Positions 1 through 6,880 are shown, numbered from the stretch's first letter. The stretch: 9,691 bases of DNA from Bacillota bacterium (GCA_023391725.1 JAEWAH010000139.1:1-9691); one strand, 5' to 3'. Numbers and translations are program-made. The notes: generated by a model from the sequence alone, not told the origin.

Positions 1-341
1 GTCATGTACACATCCGCCTGATCGCACAGCGCGCCCAGCGCCCCCATATGGTCGATGTGCATGTGGGAGATGAGCACAAAGGGACGCGGTTCCGTTTCCC
101 CAAAGGCCGCAAGGGGGTTATCCCCAAGGTCCTCCCTGCCATACATGCCGGGAACTCGGGGCAGCCCGCCCGTTTTTAACAGATCGGACACCATCGATTC
201 GGGCCGCGGGTTCACACGGCGGTCCATTTCCATGGAGCCCTCCATGCCAAAATCGAATAGGCACCGGGCGCCTTCCGCCGCGATCTCCACCACCGTTCCG
301 CCGATGGTGCGCAGGCCTTGATAAAACCGGAGCGTGGTCAT
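1..341 (-). CDS. MBL-fold metal-dependent hydrolase, N-terminal part (3' end outside window)
   Basis: This is the first 113 codons of a leftward gene that leaves the window. The start is the ATG at 341-339, preceded by a strong GGAGG about 7 nt upstream. Residues 93-98 read HMHIDH, the HxHxDH zinc-ligand motif of the metallo-beta-lactamase fold, following a beta strand (FVLIS) as expected. Residues 25-45 (RCLFDFGMEG) match the usual early strand leading to an Asp. The family includes hydrolases, phosphodiesterases and RNase J/Z-type nucleases, and the remaining ligands and any beta-CASP domain lie outside the window, so the substrate cannot be told. It lies 93 bp downstream of the binding-protein gene on the same strand, beyond a terminator-like hairpin, so it may be a separate unit or be reached by readthrough. 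The fold is well supported; the function is open. Confidence 0.85.
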   Translation of the reverse strand, partial: MTTLRFYQGLRTIGGTVVEIAAEGARCLFDFGMEGSMEMDRRVNPRPESMVSDLLKTGGLPRVPGMYGREDLGDNPLAAFGETEPRPFVLISHMHIDHMGALGALCDQADVYM

Positions 342-374
342 GTGATCCCCTCCAGACAATAGGATAGCAGAATG

Positions 375-411
375 CCAAGAACACCAAAAGAGGGCCGAGG
401 CCCTCTCTTGG
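375..411 (-). terminator. Hairpin terminator after the ABC importer operon
   Basis: A 12-bp stem with one mismatch (384-395 with 400-411; tetraloop CGAG at 396-399) lies 24 bp past the stop of the binding-protein gene. Read on the minus strand it is followed by TGTTCTT, a poor U-tract, so termination may be partial. On the plus strand it is followed by CTTTTGATTT, but no plus-strand gene ends here. Confidence 0.6.
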
Positions 412-434
412 CTTTTGATTTAAATGGTCAACCG

Positions 435-1664
435 TTACTGCGCCTTGAGGATCTCCGTGATTTTTGCGGCGAGGCCGTTCACAGCGTCTTCCGCAGATTT
501 GCCTTCCAGGATGGCAGCTTCCATTTCGGCGCCGATGAGATTGCGCACTTCCTGAGCGCCGGGGTAGGCGGATTCAAAGTACTGGTCTGCTACCTGAGCA
601 TAGGCGGCCTGGGCCACTTCGCTCTTAGCCATATACGCCTGATAGTCCGCGGACTCGAAGGCAGAGGTGCGGATGGGCAGATAGCCCGTGGCGATAGCCC
701 ACTGGGTTGTGGATTCGGTGCTGGTGAGGAACTTGATGTATTCCCAGGTGGCCGCCTGCTTCGCCGCATCCTGGCTGAACATGGCCAGGTTGGTGCCGGC
801 CTGGGGTACAGCGCCCTTCACGCCCTTGGGCAGGGGTGCCGCGCCGTATTCAAAACCATTAGGGGTGATGTAGGCAGCGCCCGCGCTGGAACCCACATAA
901 GCAAACACATCGCCGTTGCTGAAGGGGCCGGACAGGTACTTGTCTTCCCCGGCGGTACGGGCATAGCCGATCTTATGCAGATCCAGGAGGTATTTCATAG
1001 CGGCGATGCCTTCGGGGCTGGTAAATTTCACTTCGCCGTTCTCAATGAAGGCGCTGCCGTTTTGCATCACATACTGCTGGAACATGGCCACCAGGTCATC
1101 ATACCCAACGGAGGGCTTGCCGGTAGCGTCAAAGAGCGTCTTGCTGACGGTCAGCAGCTCATCCCAGGTAGTAGGAGGGGTCAGGCCCAGTTCCTGATAC
1201 TTGGTCTTGTTGTAGAAGAACACCTGGCTGCTCTTGTTGAAGGCGATGGTATAGGTCTTGCCGAACTCGGCGCCTTCCTTGCGGTAGGGCTCCAGGATAT
1301 CATCGTAGTTGTTAAAATCCTTGGCGATAAGGTCGTCCAGGGGGACCACCACATCCAGGGCGCCGACGATCCAGCTGTTGTACACCTGGGCCATATCCGG
1401 CAGCGTCTTGGAAGCCACGGCGCCCATGAGCTTTTTGCTCAGGTCACCGTATGCGCCCTGGTTGACCAAGTTCACGGTGATGCCTTTGCCGTTTTCGGCG
1501 TTGAACTTATCGGTGAGGGCTACCAGCGCATCCTGCGTGCCACCGCTCATGGCATGCCAGAATTCAACGGTGACGGGTTCGGCGGCGGCGGTGCTCGCGC
1601 AGGCTGCCAGCGGGAGGAGCATGCAGGCCACGAGGGCCGCGGCGATCAAGGACTTGATTTTCAT
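435..1664 (-). CDS. ugpB: UgpB-like extracellular solute-binding lipoprotein of an ABC importer
   Basis: This 409-residue protein captures the substrate outside the membrane and delivers it to the permease pair encoded just upstream. Residues 1-21 form a lipoprotein signal peptide with lipobox LAAC, so Cys22 should be lipidated. Family 1 binding-protein features follow: FWHAMSG at 35-41, FNAEN at 54-58, FNKSSQVFFYNK at 142-153, VGSSAG at 257-262 and GYLPI at 327-331. These segments resemble E. coli UgpB (FWHSMEG, NSSTPVLYYNK, SSGS, GYLPI), and Arg374 in QEVRNL sits where UgpB has QIRV. The start has GGAGG 7 nt upstream. It is last in the operon, 132 bp after permease E, with its own strong ribosome binding site. 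The sn-glycerol-3-phosphate or glycerophosphodiester specificity is inferred from this resemblance and the GDPD gene nearby; another carbohydrate is possible. Confidence 0.85.
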   Translation of the reverse strand: MKIKSLIAAALVACMLLPLAACASTAAAEPVTVEFWHAMSGGTQDALVALTDKFNAENGKGITVNLVNQGAYGDLSKKLMGAVASKTLPDMAQVYNSWIVGALDVVVPLDDLIAKDFNNYDDILEPYRKEGAEFGKTYTIAFNKSSQVFFYNKTKYQELGLTPPTTWDELLTVSKTLFDATGKPSVGYDDLVAMFQQYVMQNGSAFIENGEVKFTSPEGIAAMKYLLDLHKIGYARTAGEDKYLSGPFSNGDVFAYVGSSAGAAYITPNGFEYGAAPLPKGVKGAVPQAGTNLAMFSQDAAKQAATWEYIKFLTSTESTTQWAIATGYLPIRTSAFESADYQAYMAKSEVAQAAYAQVADQYFESAYPGAQEVRNLIGAEMEAAILEGKSAEDAVNGLAAKITEILKAQ

Positions 1665-1760
1665 GGTTCATCCTCCATTCTGATGTGTCCCTTGAGTGTT
1701 TCCCAGATGTTTCTCCTTTAGGAGTTCTCCGGGATGGGTTTCCCTTGGCTGTATGTTGAA

Positions 1761-1786
1761 CCTTTCCGCCCTAAGGGGCGCAAAGG
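1761..1786 (-). promoter_or_regulatory. Intercistronic stem-loop between permease E and the binding-protein gene
   Basis: Positions 1761-1771 and 1776-1786 pair over 11 bp with one C-C mismatch around a tetraloop. It begins 10 bp after the permease stop codon. No U-tract follows on the minus strand, so it looks less like a terminator than a 3'-end stabiliser or attenuator that sets different levels for permease and binding protein. The 132-bp gap otherwise holds only short palindromes (CTCCTAAAGGAG on the minus strand) and the ribosome binding site; no convincing promoter was seen. Confidence 0.6.
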
Positions 1787-1796
1787 GAACAACCGT

Positions 1797-2630
1797 TTAT
1801 CCCTTGATGCCGCTTTGGGTGACGCCGCTGATCACCTGCCGGTGAAGCGCCAGGTACAAAATGATCATTGGCATCACCAGGATGGAGGAAGCGGCCATCA
1901 ACAGTTCAAACTTGGTGCCCGCTTCCGTTTGAAAATGAATAAGGCCAATGGACAGCACCCGTTTATCCTCCGAATTGGTGACCATCAGCGGCCACAAGAA
2001 GGCGTTCCAGCAGCCGATAGCGTTCAGGATCGCGATGGTGGAGATGGCGTGCCGGTTGTTGGGCACCATCACCTTCCACAGATAGCGCCAGTCGCTGCAG
2101 GCATCCACCTTGGCGGCGTAGTACAGGGCGTCGGGCATCTGCATGAAAAACTGCTTGAGCAGGTAAATGTAAAACACATTGGAGATCCACGGCACGATCA
2201 GGGCTGTGCGGGTATCGATGAGGTGCAGATTGCTGATGGTGACAAAGTTGGTGATAATGAGCATTTCCCCTGGGATCATCAGCGTAGCCAGCAGCACGGC
2301 AAAGATCACATCCCGGCCCCAGAAGCGCAGGCGAGAAAAGCCGAAGGCCGCCAGGATGCTGACAAACAAGGTGAGAGCGGTCGTTACGATGGTCACAAAG
2401 ACGGTGTTGAGAAAGTATGCGTCAAAAGGGGCCGCCGCAAGGGCACGCAGGTAATTGTCTGGCCGCCAAGTGCCAGGGAGAAGCCGCGGTGGCATCAAAA
2501 GCACTTCGGAAGGGTCTTTAAGCGACGTGGAAATCATCCACAAAAAGGGCAGCAGCGTTAAGAGCGCACCCAAGGAAAGGGCGAGGTACATCGCCGTTTT
2601 TAAAAGAATCCCTGTGAAACGCCGGCTCAT
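1797..2630 (-). CDS. ugpE: ABC importer permease, UgpE/MalG family
   Basis: This 277-residue inner-membrane protein forms half of the transport channel. It has about six hydrophobic segments, beginning with TM1 at residues 10-33, and a typical MalG-family layout with the periplasmic SLKDP segment after TM1. The cytoplasmic EAA loop that docks on the ATPase is at 170-190 (YYAAKVDACSDWRYLWKVMVP split here as YYAAKVDACS then DWRYLWKVMVP), with Ala in place of the usual Gly after the Asp. The C-terminus GVTQSGIKG matches the usual G-x-T-x-G-x-K-G tail. The start is preceded by GGAGGAGGG, and the gene lies 15 bp after permease A, so the two are translated from one message. The class is certain; the Ugp assignment depends on the whole cluster. 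Confidence 0.87.
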   Translation of the reverse strand: MSRRFTGILLKTAMYLALSLGALLTLLPFLWMISTSLKDPSEVLLMPPRLLPGTWRPDNYLRALAAAPFDAYFLNTVFVTIVTTALTLFVSILAAFGFSRLRFWGRDVIFAVLLATLMIPGEMLIITNFVTISNLHLIDTRTALIVPWISNVFYIYLLKQFFMQMPDALYYAAKVDACSDWRYLWKVMVPNNRHAISTIAILNAIGCWNAFLWPLMVTNSEDKRVLSIGLIHFQTEAGTKFELLMAASSILVMPMIILYLALHRQVISGVTQSGIKG

Positions 2631-2645
2631 AAAAGCCCTCCTCCC

Positions 2646-3521
2646 TTAATAATGCACACGCCGCTTGGAGACCCGCAGCTGGATGAGGGTGAACAGCAGG
2701 ATGATCACAAACAGCACCACCGCCGCCGCGGAGGCCAGACCGAAATTCCAGTTCCCGTAGAACTGCTCATAAATGTAGTAAACCACCGTCATGGCGCTGT
2801 TGGCCGGGCCCGCCTTCCCACCGAACAGTGCGTACACCTCGGTGTAGACCTTGAAGGAATTAATCAGTTCCATCACAAAGGCGTAGGCAATGATGGGCGA
2901 GAGAAGCGGCACAGTGATACGGCTAAATACACGCCAGCGGCTGGCGGCGTCCACCCGGGCCGCCTGGTAATACTGTACCCCGATATTTTGAAGGCCGGCC
3001 AGAAAAATGATGATGTTAAAGGACAGGCTTTTCCAGATGCTGAAGATGATCAGGGTCGCCAGCGCCATTTTCGGCTGGTTCAGCCATTGGATGGGCGGGA
3101 TGCCAAACAGACTTAAGAAGTAGTTCACCAGGCCGTATTTGCTGTGGAAGATCCAGCTGAAAACAATGCCCACCGCCACCATGGAAGTGACGTAGGGAAG
3201 GAAGTAAATCGTCTGGAAAAAGTTCCGGAATTTGATCTTGGAGTTCAAGAGCACCGCAAGTACAAGGGATAGGCCAACCGAAATGGGCACCACGAACAGC
3301 ACATACAAGAAAGTGTTGCCAAGCGCCTTGTGGAAAACGTCGTCGCGAAGGAGCTTCACGTAATTGCCCAGGCCATAGGCCAGCGCCGTATCGCTGGCAA
3401 AATCGTACTTCTCGTAAAAGCTCATCAAAAAAGCGCGCAGCAGCGGATAGATGGTGAACACCGATACGACGATGAGCGCCGGCAGGCAGTACATAAACCC
3501 TTTTAAGCTGTTCTTTTTCAT
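2646..3521 (-). CDS. ugpA: ABC importer permease, UgpA/MalF family
   Basis: This 291-residue membrane protein is the partner permease. An ATG 16 codons further upstream is in frame, but it would overlap the ATPase gene. The start at 3521 has AAGGAAGG just upstream and gives the classic short basic leader MKKNSLKG before TM1 (residues 9-33), so it is preferred. The segment FFQTIYFLPYVTSMVAVGIVF (from 101) is split as FFQTIYFLPY and VTSMVAVGIVF and is typical of UgpA-type permeases, as is WLNQPKMAL at 146-154. The EAA loop is at 185-205 (YQAARVDAAS, then RWRVFSRITVP), again with Ala replacing the conserved Gly. It lies 10 bp after the ATPase gene and 15 bp before permease E. Confidence 0.87.
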   Translation of the reverse strand: MKKNSLKGFMYCLPALIVVSVFTIYPLLRAFLMSFYEKYDFASDTALAYGLGNYVKLLRDDVFHKALGNTFLYVLFVVPISVGLSLVLAVLLNSKIKFRNFFQTIYFLPYVTSMVAVGIVFSWIFHSKYGLVNYFLSLFGIPPIQWLNQPKMALATLIIFSIWKSLSFNIIIFLAGLQNIGVQYYQAARVDAASRWRVFSRITVPLLSPIIAYAFVMELINSFKVYTEVYALFGGKAGPANSAMTVVYYIYEQFYGNWNFGLASAAAVVLFVIILLFTLIQLRVSKRRVHY

Positions 3522-3531
3522 ACTGCCTTCC

Positions 3532-4578
3532 TTATAAGCACCCGACAAGCGCTTGGGTCGAATCATCAAAGCGCATGATCTGCCCGGGCTTGATCATAAG
3601 GCGCAAAGGTTCCCCAGAGCGGATTTCATGGTCGGAATCGATGAGGGCCTTGACGGTCTGTTTGCCCAGTTCGAAGGTGACAATCAGATCCCGGCCAATC
3701 ATCTCCACCGTTTTGACGGATACCGTAAAGCCTTCGGGATCCACTAGGAAAGCTTCCGGGCGGATACCAATATGGGAAGGTCCCGGATTCATGCCCTGTG
3801 CCATAGCCAGCGCTTTTTCGCCGCAGAGCAGCGTTCCGTCTTTGATCTCCGCCTCCAGTAGGTTGATGGGCGGCGTACCCAGGAACCTGGCGACGAAACG
3901 GTTGGCGGGGGCCTTGTACATGCGCTGGGGAACTTCGTACTGCTGGAGCACGCCCTTTTCCATCACAGCGATCTTGTCGGAGATGCTCATGGCCTCTTCC
4001 TGATCGTGGGTAACAAAAACAGTAGTAATTTGAACTTCTTTTTGAATACGCCGTATCTCTTCCCGGGTTTCCATGCGCAGCCTGGCGTCCAGGTTGGAAA
4101 GCGGCTCATCCAGCAAAAGCAGGCGCGGCTTTTTAGCCAGGGCCCTGGCGATAGCCACCCGCTGCTGCTGGCCCCCGGAGAGTTCCTTAGGCCTGCGCGT
4201 GAGAAGCTCGCGGATCTGTACAAGCTCCGCCATTTCTTCTGCCATCAACCGGGCCTTTTGCTTTGGAACCTTCATATTTATGAGCGGGAACATGATATTG
4301 TCAAGAGCGGTCATGTGCGGGTACAGGGCATAGTTCTGGAACACCAGCCCGATGCCCCTCTTTTCCGGCGGGATGCGAGTCACATCCTCCCCGCCAAAGA
4401 AAATCTTGCCGCCGTCGGGGTCCAATAAGCCCGCCAGCATGAACAGCGTGGTGGATTTGCCGCAGCCGGAGGGGCCCAACAGGCCTACCAGCGCGCCTTC
4501 CTCTATATCCAGGGTCAATTGGTCCACTGCCACGACATTTTCAAACCGCTTCGTCAACTTCTCAAGCCTAACTTCCAT
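3532..4578 (-). CDS. ugpC: ABC importer ATPase, UgpC/MalK/MsmK family
   Basis: This 348-residue cytoplasmic ATPase powers the importer. All nucleotide-binding motifs are intact: Walker A GPSGCGKST at 35-43, Q-loop Gln81, signature LSGGQ at 133-137, Walker B LLLLDEP at 153-159 with Glu158, D-loop SNLD at 161-164 and switch His191. A C-terminal MalK-type OB/TOBE region (about 235-345), including HIGIRPE at 269-275, is present at normal family length. It is the first gene of the leftward operon, downstream of a good sigma-A-like promoter. The ribosome site is modest (GGGG 8 nt before the ATG). MsmK-type ATPases can serve several importers, but its place inside the operon argues for a dedicated role. 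Confidence 0.9.
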   Translation of the reverse strand: MEVRLEKLTKRFENVVAVDQLTLDIEEGALVGLLGPSGCGKSTTLFMLAGLLDPDGGKIFFGGEDVTRIPPEKRGIGLVFQNYALYPHMTALDNIMFPLINMKVPKQKARLMAEEMAELVQIRELLTRRPKELSGGQQQRVAIARALAKKPRLLLLDEPLSNLDARLRMETREEIRRIQKEVQITTVFVTHDQEEAMSISDKIAVMEKGVLQQYEVPQRMYKAPANRFVARFLGTPPINLLEAEIKDGTLLCGEKALAMAQGMNPGPSHIGIRPEAFLVDPEGFTVSVKTVEMIGRDLIVTFELGKQTVKALIDSDHEIRSGEPLRLMIKPGQIMRFDDSTQALVGCL

Positions 4579-4674
4579 CCGTTCAACCCCAAATGTCTGC
4601 CTTCACGCGGGCGTTTATAAAGCAGGAATAGATACAAAAACAATGATCCGGCAGGTGCGTAATTCTGCCTCTTT

Positions 4675-4703
4675 TTTATACCATGGGATTGTTTGTCAGT
4701 CAA
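4675..4703 (-). promoter_or_regulatory. Sigma-A-type promoter of the ABC importer operon
   Basis: Read on the minus strand: -35 TTGACT (4703-4698), 17-bp spacer, -10 TATAAA (4680-4675). It matches consensus 5/6 in both boxes at optimal spacing. The start of transcription would be near 4668, giving a leader of about 90 nt before the ATPase gene. Confidence 0.7.
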
Positions 4704-4706
4704 ACA
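4690..4706. promoter_or_regulatory. Inverted repeat overlapping the importer -35 box (candidate operator)
   Basis: TGTTTG-TCAGT-CAAACA is a perfect 6-bp inverted repeat with a 5-bp centre. It covers the whole -35 hexamer and the start of the spacer of the importer promoter, the position expected of a repressor site. No local gene encodes an obvious dimeric repressor for it. Confidence 0.4.
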
Positions 4707-4711
4707 TTTTA

Positions 4712-4728
4712 TGTAAGATCTGTGTAAG
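4712..4728. promoter_or_regulatory. TGTAAG-N5-TGTAAG direct repeat upstream of the importer promoter
   Basis: Two identical TGTAAGA units begin at 4712 and 4723, an 11-bp period, just upstream of the importer -35. Six-bp tandem half-sites with 5-bp spacing are the normal binding layout of OmpR/PhoB-family regulators. On the minus strand the units read CTTACA, 5/6 to the Bacillus PhoP half-site TT[ACT]A[CT]A. On the plus strand they resemble the WalR half-site TGTWAH. Which regulator, if any, binds is not decided by the sequence. Confidence 0.35.
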
Positions 4729-4797
4729 AAAAGGCGTTGGGGCTGCTTTTCCAGAGAAGCGCATGCAAACTCTTTCGGAATTTATACCCATTGATGC

Positions 4798-4825
4798 TTG
4801 GAAATTCATGATTTTCTTGTATACT
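4798..4825 (+). promoter_or_regulatory. Candidate promoter of the CehA-domain/PHP-GDPD unit
   Basis: TTGGAA (4798-4803, 4/6), 16-bp spacer, TATACT (4820-4825, 5/6). Transcription would start near 4832, about 25 nt before the TTG at 4857 and after the other possible TTG at 4830, so it supports the downstream start. The rest of the 4579-4856 interval contains only the divergent promoter and repeats listed separately. Confidence 0.45.
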
Positions 4826-4844
4826 ACTTTTGAAAAAGCAGAAA

Positions 4845-4851
4845 AGAGGGG
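4845..4851 (+). promoter_or_regulatory. Ribosome binding site choosing the TTG start at 4857
   Basis: AGAGGGG lies 5 nt before TTG at 4857. The alternative TTG at 4830 has no Shine-Dalgarno sequence and overlaps the predicted promoter. Confidence 0.5.
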
Positions 4852-4856
4852 CCGCC

Positions 4857-5306
4857 TTGATCCAATTGCTAACGGTTGAAAAAAAACTCAATCCGGGCAG
4901 CAGCAAAACGTCGCTCGTATTTTTCTTTAAGGTACCCCAAAGGGTCAGACAGCTCACCGCGCATATGACGTACAATCCCGTATCCTTAGGGGACAGGGCG
5001 CAATCCCAGATATTGATCCAGGCGGCCATGCGGGCCTATACGCCGTGGGAGCCCCTGGAAGACTGGGAAAAACATATGCCCCTTTCCAACCTGATCACCC
5101 TGTCTTTGGATGACCCTTCGGGCTTTCGGGGCAACGCCCACCGCAAGGAAGGCGATCAAACTCACACCCTCTCGAGCGCGCAGGCGTCGCTGGGGTTCCT
5201 GCCCGGGCCCATCGTGCCTGGCACATGGCGCGCCACGGTGCACATCCACGCTCTGGTCACAGAGGAGTGCAGCTTTAAGCTCCAAATCACGGGGGTGGAA
5301 GAATGA
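4857..5306 (+). CDS. Stand-alone CehA/McbA-type N-terminal beta domain protein
   Basis: This 149-residue protein starts at TTG 4857; an in-frame TTG at 4830 would add nine residues but lacks a ribosome site. It has no signal peptide or membrane segment. From memory of the family, its C-terminal half matches the domain that precedes the PHP domain in CehA/McbA metallohydrolases: a strand FFFKVPQRVRQLTAHMTYNP (22-41), DDPSGFRGNAHR (85-96), then GFLPGPIVPGTW (113-124) followed by beta strands. In most such proteins this domain is fused to the PHP domain; here it is a separate gene whose TGA overlaps the ATG of the PHP-GDPD gene (ATGA). That implies translational coupling and a likely complex of the two products. 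Its own activity is unknown; a binding or oligomerisation role is a guess. A sequencing indel that split one gene is the main alternative. Confidence 0.75.
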   Translation: MIQLLTVEKKLNPGSSKTSLVFFFKVPQRVRQLTAHMTYNPVSLGDRAQSQILIQAAMRAYTPWEPLEDWEKHMPLSNLITLSLDDPSGFRGNAHRKEGDQTHTLSSAQASLGFLPGPIVPGTWRATVHIHALVTEECSFKLQITGVEE

Positions 5307-6880
5307 ACTGGCGAGCAGTGGAATTGCATACCCATACAAGTCATTCCGACGGCAAAATGACGGTGGAGGAATTGCTTCAAAAGGCCAAGGAGAATCACCT
5401 TGCCATAATTGCCTTGACGGATCACAACACGAACTCGGGCCTGTTAGAGGCCGGGAGCAGGGTGATCCCCGGCATCGAGTGGACCACCTACTATGGGCAT
5501 ATGACGGTGTTGGGGGCCTCCCGCTACGTGGACTGGCGGGACATGGACCCCAGGAACCTGGATGAAAAATTGTGGGAGATTCGGCGCCTGGGCGGGCTTT
5601 TCTGCGTGGCTCACCCTTTCCGCATGGGCAGCCCCGTTTGCACGGGATGCCATTTTGAATGCCAGATCAAGGATGCCGGCCTCATCAACTTATGGGAAGC
5701 CTGGTCTGGTGAGAACGCAGCCTTCAAGCCCGATAATGCCCAAAGCCTTCGCACATGGACAAGGAAACTGGATGGAGGCGCCAGGACAGCGGCGGTATAT
5801 GGCCGCGACTGGCACGCCCCGGAGGCCGGTGGTCCCGTGGCCGTTACCTATATCGGCGTGGACGGAGAATTGACTGTTCCAAAGGCGCTTGACAGCCTGC
5901 GCCATGGCCGCACCGCCGTTACCATGGGGCCTGCGCCGGTGCTGACGGTAAAAAAAGCGGGGCGCTGCTATCATCCAGGGGATGAGGTTAGCGTTGGCCC
6001 GGCGGTTGTCCAATTGCGGATGATGCTGGAGGATCGCCGGGAGATCTGGCAGGACTACGATCTTTCCATTCAGCAGATCCGCCTTCTGGGGCCCGGCGGA
6101 CGCCTGTTGGCCCAGGAGCCTTATCAACCCGAGGGGAACAGCTTCCTCCTGTATCTGGAAAACGGATACCTGCGGGCGGAGGTATGGGGCGAAATGCAGG
6201 ATAAGGCCTGCCTGCTGGCCTTCACCAGCGCCGTGTTCTTCCGGCATGCTACCATGATCACAGCCCACGCCGGGGCGGAGGATACGCAGCCCAATTCCAT
6301 CACCTCCATCCGCCAGGCGATTGAGACCGGATGCGAGGCGATGGAGGTGGACGTGCGCTGCCATCAGGAAACGCTGGTTCTCTCCCATAACCCTGTGGCC
6401 GATAATCAAAAAGATGTGGTTACACTAGAACAATGCTTTTCCATGCTGGCCGCGGTCACCAAGATGCGGATCAATTGCGATATGAAGGAAACGGGCCTCG
6501 TAAAGGCCGTGGTGGAGTTGGCCCGCAAATGGGGCCTGGCAAGCCGCCTGATCTTTACCGGCAGTTTGGACGAGAAGGACATGCGGGCTTTTCCCGAACG
6601 GCCAGAGGCCTTCTGGAACATCGCCATCCAGCGGGAACCGGCGCCCTTTGTATCCGCCCGCAAATTAAGCTGCGAGTATGTAAACCTGGACAAGTGCCAT
6701 GTAACGGACGAGCTGCTTATAGCGGCCCGGGAGAATGGCATGAAGGTATCCGCCTGGACGGCGGATGACGAGGAAGAGATCAAGGCTCTCTTGCGCATGG
6801 GAGTGCATAACATCACCACCAACTATCCCATCCTGGCCATGGCCCTCCGGGAGGCGATGGAGCGGGAGCAGAACGAATAG
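5303..6880 (+). CDS. PHP metallo-phosphoesterase fused to glycerophosphodiester phosphodiesterase domain
   Basis: This is a 525-residue cytoplasmic two-domain enzyme. Residues about 5-215 form a PHP domain of the CehA/McbA type, with metal ligands visible in VELHTHTSHSDG (6-17: His9, His11, Asp16), TDHNT (39-43), PGIEWTTYYGH (56-66), VAHP (102-105) and GRDWH (167-171). A linker domain of about 100 residues follows. Residues about 318-512 form a GDPD barrel: AHAGA (321-325, catalytic-type His322), MEVDV (347-351, Glu348 and Asp350), LSHNP (360-364, His362), INCDMKE (390-396), VSAWTADDE (482-490) and a NYP ending. GDPD splits glycerophosphodiesters to glycerol 3-phosphate and an alcohol. Arg of the usual HRG is Ala323, and PENT is QPNS, so it is a divergent GDPD whose activity is unproven. 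It is divergent from a Ugp-like importer, where E. coli has UgpQ. Confidence 0.85.
   Translation: MNWRAVELHTHTSHSDGKMTVEELLQKAKENHLAIIALTDHNTNSGLLEAGSRVIPGIEWTTYYGHMTVLGASRYVDWRDMDPRNLDEKLWEIRRLGGLFCVAHPFRMGSPVCTGCHFECQIKDAGLINLWEAWSGENAAFKPDNAQSLRTWTRKLDGGARTAAVYGRDWHAPEAGGPVAVTYIGVDGELTVPKALDSLRHGRTAVTMGPAPVLTVKKAGRCYHPGDEVSVGPAVVQLRMMLEDRREIWQDYDLSIQQIRLLGPGGRLLAQEPYQPEGNSFLLYLENGYLRAEVWGEMQDKACLLAFTSAVFFRHATMITAHAGAEDTQPNSITSIRQAIETGCEAMEVDVRCHQETLVLSHNPVADNQKDVVTLEQCFSMLAAVTKMRINCDMKETGLVKAVVELARKWGLASRLIFTGSLDEKDMRAFPERPEAFWNIAIQREPAPFVSARKLSCEYVNLDKCHVTDELLIAARENGMKVSAWTADDEEEIKALLRMGVHNITTNYPILAMALREAMEREQNE

Noticed and set aside
372..1721. A 449-codon open frame on the plus strand
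   Set aside because: It is wholly antisense to the binding-protein gene, whose signal peptide, family motifs and ribosome site are clear; the antisense frame has repetitive, non-family composition.
1734..2561. A 275-codon open frame on the plus strand
   Set aside because: It is a shadow of permease E; it has very high His/Gln/Gly content and no membrane or domain pattern.
4803..4820. A possible third copy of the regulator repeat (AATTCAT, then TTCTTGT 11 bp later)
   Set aside because: The second unit matches only 5/7 and abuts the -10 directly instead of ending 10 bp before it.
4830..4856. TTG at 4830 as start of the CehA-type domain protein
   Set aside because: It has no ribosome site and lies at or before the predicted start of transcription; TTG at 4857 has AGAGGGG upstream.
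5690..6409. A 239-codon open frame on the minus strand
   Set aside because: It lies antisense to the PHP-GDPD gene, crosses the domain border and shows no motif.
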